In this document: positions 9,344-16,691 of the stretch, one piece after another
How the letters are laid out: every line of letters begins with the position of its first letter
How positions within the stretch are numbered: position 1 is the first letter of the stretch
Source: Paenibacillus tarimensis
GTDB lineage: Bacteria > Bacillota > Bacilli > Paenibacillales > Paenibacillaceae
DNA: 64,000 nt
NCBI RefSeq assembly: GCF_021532315.1
Contig: NZ_JAKGAO010000014.1
Coordinates: forward strand, 124,001-188,000
Direction: 5' to 3'
Made by a program: the position numbers and the translations under genes
Notes under the pieces: model-generated
What the model was told of the DNA's origin: nothing
Database searches by the model: none
Seen by the model: only the letters and a program-made list of their open reading frames with translations

Positions 9344-10138
9344 ATGAAATTTGCGGAAATGGAAGCTGTTATCTCTTACATCCAGGAGCATCTGTATGAC
9401 CCGCTTAGTCTGGGGCAGCTGGCAGCATATGCCGCATACAGTCCTTATCATTTTACACGTATCTTCAAGGCCTACACGGGGTTAACCCCCCAGTATTATA
9501 TTTCTTCTCTTCGCCTGCAGAGGGCAAAGGATCTGCTGCTGCAGACGAACCTGTCCGTTCGCGATATTAGCCTGGAGATCGGCCAGCAGAGTCTTGGGAC
9601 CTTCACAACCCGGTTCACTCAGCGTGTCGGCATGACTCCCTCGGAATTCAGGAACTCGCCGCTGAAGGCAGACAATAATATGGCACTGCTGAAGAAGTCA
9701 ACCCACTGGGCCTCGGCCCTACTGCCGCGAGCCGGTGAAGGGGTTGTTAAGGGCACAGTAACGACAGCGGTTCCCTCCTCGGGGGGTGTTACACTAATAG
9801 GCTTGTTCGATAAGCCGATCCCTGAGGGCATTCCCCGCTGGGGCACACTTATCGCAGGAACAGGGGACTTTCAGTTAAACAGTGTACAGCCTGGAACCTA
9901 TTATCTAATGGCCACCTGCATATCGTGGGAGATGAGGGCTGTCGATGCGCTGCTGCCTTATGCAACTTTGAGAACACGTTCCAGGAAGCCGGTAATTGTG
10001 CGGCCGGCTGAGCCTGTTCCCCATCAGCAAGTGGTTCTGTATCCGCCGCAGATCGATGATCCTCCTATTCTGATCTCGCTGCCGCTGCTTATGGAGCGGT
10101 TTATTAACAGGATGAGGCAGAATAATCATTTTCTATAG
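9344..10138 (+). CDS. AraC-family transcriptional regulator
   Basis: A 264-residue protein whose N-terminal 100 residues are the AraC double helix-turn-helix (LAAYAAYSPYHFTRIFKAYTG, then a second HTH ending VGMTPSEFR). The C-terminal ~150 residues have no recognised fold and are probably a ligand-binding or GyrI-like domain. ATG 9344 is chosen because GGAGG lies 10 bp upstream; an in-frame ATG at 9260 would add 28 atypical residues. Its target is unknown. A sequence one base away from a LexA box core (GTACATATGTTC) lies at 9254-9265. Confidence 0.85.
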   Translation: MKFAEMEAVISYIQEHLYDPLSLGQLAAYAAYSPYHFTRIFKAYTGLTPQYYISSLRLQRAKDLLLQTNLSVRDISLEIGQQSLGTFTTRFTQRVGMTPSEFRNSPLKADNNMALLKKSTHWASALLPRAGEGVVKGTVTTAVPSSGGVTLIGLFDKPIPEGIPRWGTLIAGTGDFQLNSVQPGTYYLMATCISWEMRAVDALLPYATLRTRSRKPVIVRPAEPVPHQQVVLYPPQIDDPPILISLPLLMERFINRMRQNNHFL

Positions 10139-10404
10139 AGATGAAATAAGTGATACGCAAGGTTGTTATTAGGGCAAGCTCCACCACTTTAATTATAGGA
10201 GCAGCACAAGAGGCAGATAGCCAGGACAAACTCCGCCGGCTGCTTCTCATCACGAATAATAAGGAGTGGTAGCGACGGCAACCTTGAGTCAGAACGGGGC
10301 AAGAGTGCTACAACAGGCAGAAGGCTTGCGTATGAACAAGGCCTCCTCATTAAGAAAGCTGATCAATTGACGCAGACGTGTGGGATAATAAGGAAGACGG
10401 GAAT

Positions 10405-10432
10405 AACGGTCTCTTGAGGGAGATCGTTTTTT
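10405..10432 (+). terminator. Rho-independent terminator
   Basis: Stem AACGGTCTC / GAGATCGTT (one G-T pair), 6-base loop, followed by a run of T. It insulates the sigma cassette from upstream transcription. Confidence 0.75.
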
Positions 10433-10445
10433 GCCCCCAAAAATG

Positions 10446-10459
10446 GGAACATATGTTCC
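10446..10459. promoter_or_regulatory. LexA-like (SOS) box
   Basis: Perfect palindrome GGAACATATGTTCC; the core GAACATATGTTC equals the centre of the Bacillus LexA consensus CGAAC-N4-GTTCG, with outer C/G replaced by G/C. It sits 49 bp before the sigma-factor ATG and just upstream of a possible -10 (TATAAA, 10479-10484). Confidence 0.65.
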
Positions 10460-10507
10460 TGTAAATTTATGTTCAAAGTATAAATAAGCAGATGAGGAGG
10501 GATAAAC

Positions 10508-11134
10508 ATGCTGATCTCAGACCATCAGCAGCAGAGGTTCCGGCGCTACTGTGAGGCAAACCCCGCACTTCTGGCGAACCGGGTCGTGGCAGGCTTCTTT
10601 CAGGATGAGGCGCGGGTGGGCCTTTTGCTGAAAGCCATGGATGGAGATCCAGAGAGCAGGCGGGAGCTGGAGCAGTCGTTTCGACGGCACTTTTTTCGAA
10701 TCCGGTTCATGAAGTACATGGTTTCAACTGTTAAGTTTGCAGCAATAGACCAGCAGCGGAGCTGCCGTCGTCGAGACGCGGTCCAGCCCCTCTTGTACGA
10801 TTGCCCATCAACGACGGAGGAAGGGGCTCCCCTGCTTGGCGAGCTGTTTCAGAACAGCCGGGATCCGTCTTCAGCTGCAGCAAGTGAAGAAGCGGTAACT
10901 GATCCGGAAACCTTCCACAACAGCTTGACAAATGAACAGTTGGCTGATGCCTTTGCATCGCTAACGTATAAACAGAAGCTGGTCACAACGCTGTGCTATG
11001 CCTTGGGCTACCGTGATACTGAAGCTGCGCAAATGCTGGGTGTTTCACCTCAATCTATATCCAAAACAAGAAGGCTTGCGCTGAGTAAGCTGCGGCAGGC
11101 TATGACAGGAAGGAGAGAGGGCAATGGATGCTGA
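10508..11134 (+). CDS. RNA polymerase sigma factor, SigO/YvrI-like
   Basis: A 208-residue sigma-70-family protein close in size to B. subtilis SigO (YvrI). The C-terminal 60 residues form region 4 (ALGYRDTEAAQMLGVSPQSISKTRR, a helix-turn-helix for the -35 box). The middle is region 2-like only weakly, which fits the SigO scheme in which RsoA supplies the conserved region 2 function. GATGAGGAGGG gives a strong ribosome site. It overlaps the YvrJ-like gene by 11 bp and is followed by an RsoA-like gene. A LexA-like box upstream suggests induction by DNA damage. Confidence 0.82.
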   Translation: MLISDHQQQRFRRYCEANPALLANRVVAGFFQDEARVGLLLKAMDGDPESRRELEQSFRRHFFRIRFMKYMVSTVKFAAIDQQRSCRRRDAVQPLLYDCPSTTEEGAPLLGELFQNSRDPSSAAASEEAVTDPETFHNSLTNEQLADAFASLTYKQKLVTTLCYALGYRDTEAAQMLGVSPQSISKTRRLALSKLRQAMTGRREGNGC

Positions 11135-11294
11135 GCAGCCATTCGCATACTTACTCGCTGCTGTCAGCCAAGTGGGCTTTCCGATAGCGGTGGCAAGCTA
11201 CTTGCTAATACGCTTCGAGAAGAAGCTGGATATGCTGTCGGAGACAATTGTCAGGTTAACAGAAGCGATGAAGAACCGAGCAGGAGAGGACTAA
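11124..11294 (+). CDS. YvrJ-family small membrane protein
   Basis: A 56-residue protein with one membrane helix (about residues 10-29, VGFPIAVASYLLIRFEKKL), matching the YvrJ family pattern of a glycine-proline-containing helix followed by a charged coiled segment. Related small proteins (BhlA/UviB type) are thought to act as holins. The ATG lies inside the end of the sigma gene with AGGAGAGAGG upstream, so translation is coupled. In B. subtilis yvrJ is a SigO target next to oxdC; here it sits between the two sigma subunits. Confidence 0.8.
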   Translation: MDAEQPFAYLLAAVSQVGFPIAVASYLLIRFEKKLDMLSETIVRLTEAMKNRAGED

Positions 11295-11295
11295 G

Positions 11296-11550
11296 ATGGA
11301 TAAGGATCTCTATGAGCTGGTGAAGCTTGCACAGGCCGGTGATGGAGAGGCAATGCAGGATATCATCACCATGCTGCTTCCTGTGATTCGGGCGGCGAGA
11401 AGGTCCATGAAGCCTGACCGTCAGGATGATCTGGAACAGAATCTCATTGAGCTGATCATCCGCAAAGTATATGATTATGACCTGTCTGGCGTACCGGACT
11501 ACACGGCATTCAGCCGCAACTTTATAGACAAGCAGGAGGGGAATAGATAG
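11296..11550 (+). CDS. RsoA-like sigma co-factor
   Basis: An 84-residue protein resembling RsoA (YvrHa, 79 aa in B. subtilis), the partner that gives SigO its -10 recognition surface. The pattern LVKLAQAGDGEAMQDIITMLLPVI ... DLEQNLIELIIRKVYDYD corresponds to the helix-turn-helix/sigma region-2-like domain (PF12645 type). It begins one base after the YvrJ stop, so all three genes form one tight operon. A strong terminator follows within 60 bp. Confidence 0.8.
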   Translation: MDKDLYELVKLAQAGDGEAMQDIITMLLPVIRAARRSMKPDRQDDLEQNLIELIIRKVYDYDLSGVPDYTAFSRNFIDKQEGNR

Positions 11551-11605
11551 ATGGATAATCTGGCATCAGTCAATAGGGAAGCTGCCTTGCGACAGCAAGA
11601 GTACA

Positions 11606-11640
11606 AAGGACGGGCCGAAGCGGCCCGTCCTTTTTTTTGA
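11606..11640. terminator. Bidirectional terminator after the sigma cassette
   Basis: Perfect 12-bp stem AAGGACGGGCCG / CGGCCCGTCCTT with AAG loop and an eight-T tail. It lies between the convergent sigma cassette and the solute-binding protein gene. Confidence 0.92.
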
Positions 11641-11661
11641 TAGGTTTCTGACTCTGCTTAA

Positions 11662-13131
11662 CTATTCTGCCGCTTCTGGCGCGGATTCCTCTTCAACAGC
11701 CGCATCAGTGCTTCCGGCTTCAGCTCCACCGCCTGCTTCCTGCTCTGCATCAACGGCTCCGGCATCTTCCTTCTGCTTGGCCTCCAGCATCAGCTTATCC
11801 AGCTTGTTCTGTAGGCTATCCAGCGCTTCGCTTACGGACTTGCTACCATCCTCGGCTGCTTTCATCTCTTCGTTAGCCAGCTGATAGAATTCTGATGTGA
11901 ACATCTCAGGCAGCTTATCATAATTCCGGTACATCTGTGGCTGAGCCGGCTTCAAGGCGTAGAAGGCAGCCAGATTACGGCCTTCATCATCCTTGATGTA
12001 CTTGGTCCGGATCGGGAAGTTGCCTGTGTTGGCCTTGGCAGCAACCCGGGCATAATCATCACCATGGATGTACTTGATGAAGTCCCACGCTGCATCCCGG
12101 TTCTCGGCGCTTGCATGGATAGCAAAGATATTGTAGAAGTTTACATACGTCGATTGGTCAGGGGTCTGCGGGTTGACAGGCACTGTTACGAGATCCCAGT
12201 TGGTAACCGCTTTGTCCTTTAGGCTGGCGGTCGCTTCTTTAATCTCGTTAAGCTTGTAAGTGCCTTCGAGCATCATCGCCACCCGGCCGCTGATGAACGG
12301 GTCTCTCATGAGATAGTCCTCGTATGTGTTGAAGTTGCCGTTCATGGAATTCGGGTCCTCGGTATACAGAGTGCCCGACTTGATCGCCATCAGTGCAGAC
12401 TCGAAGATCGACTTCCAGGAGTCCGTATTAATCGTTACCTGCAGGCTGTTGGGGTCAACGAAATTCAGATCGTTGGCAAGGCCTATAGTATTGCCAAGCT
12501 CGAACAGACTCGTCTGGTAGCCTGCTTTAAGGCCGTAGATCCGGTCTTTCCCGGTACCATCAGTAGGGAAGAGGGAGGCCAGATGAAGCAGCTCTTCCCA
12601 AGTCATCTTGTCCCTTGGATATTCAATGTTATAACGATCGAACAGGTCCTTATTATAGAAGATCGCCTGGCTGTAAAACTCAGGAGTCAAACCATATAAG
12701 CTTCCATTCCCCTTCTCCTTCAGATACTCGACAACACCTGGCAGAATGCCTTCCAGATCAAATTTGTCCTTCTCAATGAAAGGGTCAAGCTCAACCAGCT
12801 TCCCGTCCGCCGCCAGCTCCTCATATTGGTCGACACCCACCATAATGACATCCGGCTTCTGTTCCTCAATATAATCCATCATCATTTTCTCATAGTCCTG
12901 TCCTTCTTCCGGGCGGACGTTCTGCGTAGAGATGACTTCAATTTCTACATTAGGATGAAGGGCGGTGAACAGCATGCCGTACTGCTGATAAAAGGAGCGC
13001 TCATCATGGTACATGACTTTCAGCGTCGAGGCTTCCTCGGCCTTGTTGCTGTCCGCGTTGCTGGCACAGCCTGCCAGAATGCCAGTTGTCAAAACAAGGG
13101 GTAAGAATAGCTTGCGAAATCGTTGAATCAA
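11662..13131 (-). CDS. Extracellular solute-binding lipoprotein (ABC type)
   Basis: A 489-residue secreted protein. The lipobox LAGC lies at about residues 15-18 after a basic/hydrophobic signal, so it should be lipid-anchored. The body follows the family 1 sugar-binding fold (MVGVDQYEEL, AIFYNKDLFDRY, VAMMLEGTYKL). The C-terminal ~60 residues are an acidic Ala/Glu/Gly-rich tail. TTG 13131 is the start because AAGGAGGAA sits 8 bp upstream; the longer ATG frame adds 31 residues that would bury the signal. No permease or ATPase genes adjoin it, so the ligand and partners are unknown. Confidence 0.85.
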   Translation of the reverse strand: MIQRFRKLFLPLVLTTGILAGCASNADSNKAEEASTLKVMYHDERSFYQQYGMLFTALHPNVEIEVISTQNVRPEEGQDYEKMMMDYIEEQKPDVIMVGVDQYEELAADGKLVELDPFIEKDKFDLEGILPGVVEYLKEKGNGSLYGLTPEFYSQAIFYNKDLFDRYNIEYPRDKMTWEELLHLASLFPTDGTGKDRIYGLKAGYQTSLFELGNTIGLANDLNFVDPNSLQVTINTDSWKSIFESALMAIKSGTLYTEDPNSMNGNFNTYEDYLMRDPFISGRVAMMLEGTYKLNEIKEATASLKDKAVTNWDLVTVPVNPQTPDQSTYVNFYNIFAIHASAENRDAAWDFIKYIHGDDYARVAAKANTGNFPIRTKYIKDDEGRNLAAFYALKPAQPQMYRNYDKLPEMFTSEFYQLANEEMKAAEDGSKSVSEALDSLQNKLDKLMLEAKQKEDAGAVDAEQEAGGGAEAGSTDAAVEEESAPEAAE

Positions 13132-13319
13132 GAGAATTTCCTCCTTAAAGACTTTATAGGTATGTAATTTAGACGACAGTGGTTGGAAAAAAGATGCAGT
13201 TTCTCTCAAAAAAATTTTCACCACACCATTGAGGGAACTCTATTAACGTGTGGTTTAATCTGGCAAAAACACCTCCCCTTAGAAATATAATAACATATAT
13301 GGATGGGACATGCCGCTGC

Positions 13320-13349
13320 TTGTCAAGACTAAAGGGGGCAGGGTACAAT
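13320..13349 (+). promoter_or_regulatory. Candidate promoter of the TrpE-TrpG fusion gene
   Basis: TTGTCA (13320-13325) and TACAAT (13344-13349) with an 18-bp spacer, 45 bp before the ATG. No T-box or leader-peptide structure was seen. Confidence 0.55.
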
Positions 13350-13394
13350 CGAGAGGAAGGTCCATTACGCTGATGAAAGTGAGAGTGAGCAGAG

Positions 13395-15572
13395 ATGAGT
13401 AGAGACAGGGACGAAATGAAATACCAGACGAGCGGAGCGTTGTGGATCACCAGAAGTGTGACGGAGCTTGAGGGCGGAGAGGTCCAGGAGCTGCTGATTC
13501 CGCAGCTGGACGACCAGCTCGGGGCGGTGTTTACGAGCAGCTATGAATATCCAGGCCGCTATACACGCTGGGAATTCGGATTTGTGAATCCGCCGCTGCG
13601 CCTGTCTTCACGCGGAATGTCGTTCCGCATGGAGGCGCTGAACAGCAGAGGAGAGGTTCTTCTTGCCGCTGTAAGGGGCATGCTCAGCAGGCTTCCGGCC
13701 GTAACTGACTTGGTGTACGCACCGGGAGTTATAACCGGCGGTCTTGTGCCTTCAGAAGGGATATTCGCGGAAGAGGACCGAAGCAAGCAGAACTCGGTCT
13801 TCACGATTATCCGGGCGGTGAAGGATTACTTCTACCATCCGGAGGATGAGGTGCTCGGATTATACGGGGCATTCAGCTATGACCTGGTGTTTCAGTTCGA
13901 GAAGGTGGAGCTGCAGCATGACAGGCCGGACAACTACGAAGATTTAGTGTTGTATTTGCCGGATGAGATCTATGTAACGGATCATCAGCTGCAGAAGACA
14001 CTTCGATATGAATATGAGTTTCAACATGATACAGGGGATACAGAGGGGCTGCCGCGAACCGGACGGAAGTCGGGCCCTACATCAGGCAGGGAAGTGACTG
14101 CGCCAAGCGACCATGAGCCAGGGGCTTATGCGGAGCTTGTACGAAAGGCGATTCGGGAATTTGCGGTCGGCAATATGTTTGAGGTGGTGCCCGGCCAGAC
14201 CTTCTACGAGCCGTGCAGCGAGCTGCCATCCGTGCTGTTTAAGAGGCTGAGCCGCAGAAACCCGAGTCCCTATGGTTTTCTCATCAATCTTGGCCAAGGC
14301 GAGTACCTGATCGGAGCTTCACCGGAGATGTATGTTCGGGTCGAGGGGCGGCGCATTGAAACCTGTCCGATCTCAGGCACCATCCCGAGAGGCAGGACGG
14401 CTATTGAAGATGCCGAGCAAATCAAGCTCCTGATGAATTCCGAGAAAGATGAATCTGAACTGACGATGTGTACGGATGTAGACCGCAATGACAAGTCGCG
14501 AATCTGTGTCCCGGGCTCGGTGAGGGTCATCGGACGCAGGCAGATCGAGCTGTATTCGCGATTAATCCATACGGTCGACCATGTCGAGGGCCAGCTCCGG
14601 GAAGGGTATGATGCGCTGGATGCGTTCCTGACCCATATGTGGGCTGTCACGGTTACCGGCGCTCCCAAGCGTGCGGCGATCACCTTCATTGAGCAGAACG
14701 AACGGTCACCCCGCAAGTGGTATGGCGGAGCCGTGGGCTTCTATGGTTTTAACGGCAGCTTGAATACCGGCCTAACGCTGCGGACAATCCGCCTGGAGGG
14801 CGGAGTCGCAGAGGTGCGTGCGGGTGCAACGCTGCTCTACGATTCTGACCCGGAGGCCGAGGAGCGGGAAACACAGCTGAAGGCTTCTGCCATGCGCGAT
14901 GCGATCCTGAAGCCGGATACAGCGGTTGAAGAACCGCAGCATGCTACGGAAGAGAGTGACCGCATCCGCGTGCTGCTGGTGGATCATGAGGATTCGTTCG
15001 TTCACACTCTCGCCAATTACTTCCGCCAGGCAGGTGCCGAGGTGGTGACTCACCGTGCAGGCTTCCCGCTGTCCATGATGGACACGCTGAAGCCCGATCT
15101 TGTCGTGCTGTCACCGGGGCCAGGCAGACCCGCTGATTTTCAGCTGCAGACAACCATTGACGGCTGCCTCAGCCGGCAGCTGCCGGTGTTTGGGGTATGC
15201 CTGGGACTGCAGGGAATCGTTGAATATTTCGGCGGGGAGCTTGAGGTGCTGGATTATCCGATGCACGGCAAACGCTCGGTCATCCGCCAGACAGCAGAGA
15301 ACCGGGTGTTCAAGGGCATCTCGCCGACCTTCGGGGTGGCGCGCTATCACTCGTTGTACGCGGCCAAGGAAGCTGTCCCCGAATGTCTTCAGGTAACCGG
15401 GGTATCGGAGGATGGCGTCGTGATGGCGGTGGAGCACAAGGAGCTTCCGGTCTATGCCGTGCAGTTCCATCCCGAGTCCATCCTGACGCTGGAGGAAGAC
15501 CGCGGCCTGCAGATGATCCGCAACGTAGTGGAGCTCGTGGCCGAGCGGAAACGGACAGCTTCAGCTGTGTAG
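13395..15572 (+). CDS. Fused anthranilate synthase TrpE-TrpG
   Basis: A 725-residue bifunctional enzyme that converts chorismate and glutamine to anthranilate. Residues ~1-510 are the TrpE chorismate-binding half, with PISGT at 325-329, the anthranilate-synthase signature (ADC synthases have PIKGT). Residues ~520-715 are the glutaminase half, with DHEDSFVHTLANYF, FGVCLGLQG (nucleophile Cys) and FHPES. This fused order is the one known from Rhizobium, Azospirillum and cyanobacterial enzymes (TIGR01815 type) and is less usual in Bacillota. No other trp gene adjoins it. A terminator follows at once, so it is transcribed alone. Confidence 0.9.
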   Translation: MSRDRDEMKYQTSGALWITRSVTELEGGEVQELLIPQLDDQLGAVFTSSYEYPGRYTRWEFGFVNPPLRLSSRGMSFRMEALNSRGEVLLAAVRGMLSRLPAVTDLVYAPGVITGGLVPSEGIFAEEDRSKQNSVFTIIRAVKDYFYHPEDEVLGLYGAFSYDLVFQFEKVELQHDRPDNYEDLVLYLPDEIYVTDHQLQKTLRYEYEFQHDTGDTEGLPRTGRKSGPTSGREVTAPSDHEPGAYAELVRKAIREFAVGNMFEVVPGQTFYEPCSELPSVLFKRLSRRNPSPYGFLINLGQGEYLIGASPEMYVRVEGRRIETCPISGTIPRGRTAIEDAEQIKLLMNSEKDESELTMCTDVDRNDKSRICVPGSVRVIGRRQIELYSRLIHTVDHVEGQLREGYDALDAFLTHMWAVTVTGAPKRAAITFIEQNERSPRKWYGGAVGFYGFNGSLNTGLTLRTIRLEGGVAEVRAGATLLYDSDPEAEERETQLKASAMRDAILKPDTAVEEPQHATEESDRIRVLLVDHEDSFVHTLANYFRQAGAEVVTHRAGFPLSMMDTLKPDLVVLSPGPGRPADFQLQTTIDGCLSRQLPVFGVCLGLQGIVEYFGGELEVLDYPMHGKRSVIRQTAENRVFKGISPTFGVARYHSLYAAKEAVPECLQVTGVSEDGVVMAVEHKELPVYAVQFHPESILTLEEDRGLQMIRNVVELVAERKRTASAV

Positions 15573-15598
15573 TCTCTTATAGAGTGGAAATAGAGTGG

Positions 15599-15636
15599 AA
15601 AAGCCAAACCCGGCTAAGCAGCAGGGTTTGGCTTTT
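15599..15636. terminator. Bidirectional terminator
   Basis: 13-bp stem AAAAGCCAAACCC / GGGTTTGGCTTTT around a 12-base loop, between the TrpE-TrpG fusion gene and a convergent gene. Confidence 0.9.
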
Positions 15637-15637
15637 C

Positions 15638-16420
15638 TTATTGTATGCTGGCATCCAAGCTGAAGGAGACCATGAGCGGTTTCTTCACTCCATGAATCAC
15701 TGTGCGACCGGTCTCTTCCACTGACCTGCCTTGGTATACTGTTCCAATATATTGATCGTAAAGGTCTGTCTGAACCACTGTTACGTCATACAACTCATGA
15801 TCAACGGCGCCATAATAGCTGCGGGAATTATGCGGGCTGTCTTCGGGTATGGCGGGCCATTCATCTGCCGCAGTCCATGTCTTGGTCATAACGCCATCCG
15901 GATTCCCCGTAAGGCTTTCCCTGACCAGCTCGAGGAGATGAGGGTCATAGACTCCATCCGCCTGAACAGCAGCGGAGATGGAGAGGTCAGCATCCAGTTT
16001 TGGGGCTGAGGCACCCTTGGCTGCACTGAGAAGCTGCATATGATTGGATAGCTCCCCTGGCTCGCGCACGCCTGGCTGCAGCCTGGCAATCGTGTATACG
16101 GAATGGATATAGACGCGGCGTTCTGCATTCGGTGGCCGCACAGACGTGAGATTCGAATCTTTTGTCTCGCTGAATTCTACCTTGGCATCTTCGTTAACAG
16201 GTGATTCATAGAGGACCAGATTCCCGAATTCCATTGGGACCGGACTGTTTAGTTGTGCTGCATAACTTGCTGAATATTGGGCGGCACGGGAGGCATCCGC
16301 ACTTATTCCTTCCGCAGCTCCGCTATCTGCTCCCTGGCCGGCTTCGGCTGCTGCTGTAATTGAGACGAGCAAAGCCAGTAAAGCAGTGCCTGCAAGCTTA
16401 GTTAGTGTTAATTTATACAA
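15638..16420 (-). CDS. Hypothetical secreted protein, 260 aa
   Basis: An N-terminal signal peptide (hydrophobic stretch at residues ~8-25, cleavage near AEA) precedes a soluble domain of no family I recognise. It is rich in beta-type segments and ends VSFSLDASIQ. Single gene on the minus strand between two chorismate-using enzymes, but nothing ties it to their pathway. The start is at the first ATG, preceded by an AGAGGATAA-like site. Confidence 0.7.
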   Translation of the reverse strand: MYKLTLTKLAGTALLALLVSITAAAEAGQGADSGAAEGISADASRAAQYSASYAAQLNSPVPMEFGNLVLYESPVNEDAKVEFSETKDSNLTSVRPPNAERRVYIHSVYTIARLQPGVREPGELSNHMQLLSAAKGASAPKLDADLSISAAVQADGVYDPHLLELVRESLTGNPDGVMTKTWTAADEWPAIPEDSPHNSRSYYGAVDHELYDVTVVQTDLYDQYIGTVYQGRSVEETGRTVIHGVKKPLMVSFSLDASIQ

Positions 16421-16691
16421 GGCGGTTATCCTCTCTTATGGAAGTGTGGACTGACACTCATCCCCTCCCCTTTGATCAGTTACTGCTCCATCTTCTTTAC
16501 TTCAATATAACAACTTCTTCATGGCTCATTCCCCTGTAAACAATGAGACGGTAAGTCAGCACGATTAGTTACAGGGAAATGAGTTGGGAAGCTGCTGGCG
16601 GGATCGCGACTGGTGTATACTTTTCTGCTATAATCCGATTAATGCACCAACCTAAGACCAGAGTAGACAACAAAGGCGGTAGAAGGCACGC

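Larger units (their letters stand above)
10139..10507. other. Gap before the sigma cassette
   Basis: Bases 10139-10400 hold only short frames without ribosome sites and look like eroded sequence. The last 100 bp carry a terminator and a LexA-like box, listed separately. Confidence 0.5.

Noticed and set aside
10508-11550. Sigma/YvrJ/RsoA cassette as a prophage remnant
   Set aside because: No phage structural, lysis or integrase gene is nearby; the trio matches the chromosomal SigO-RsoA arrangement.
11551-11640. 29-codon frame after the RsoA-like gene
   Set aside because: It runs through a strong terminator hairpin and ends inside the T tract.
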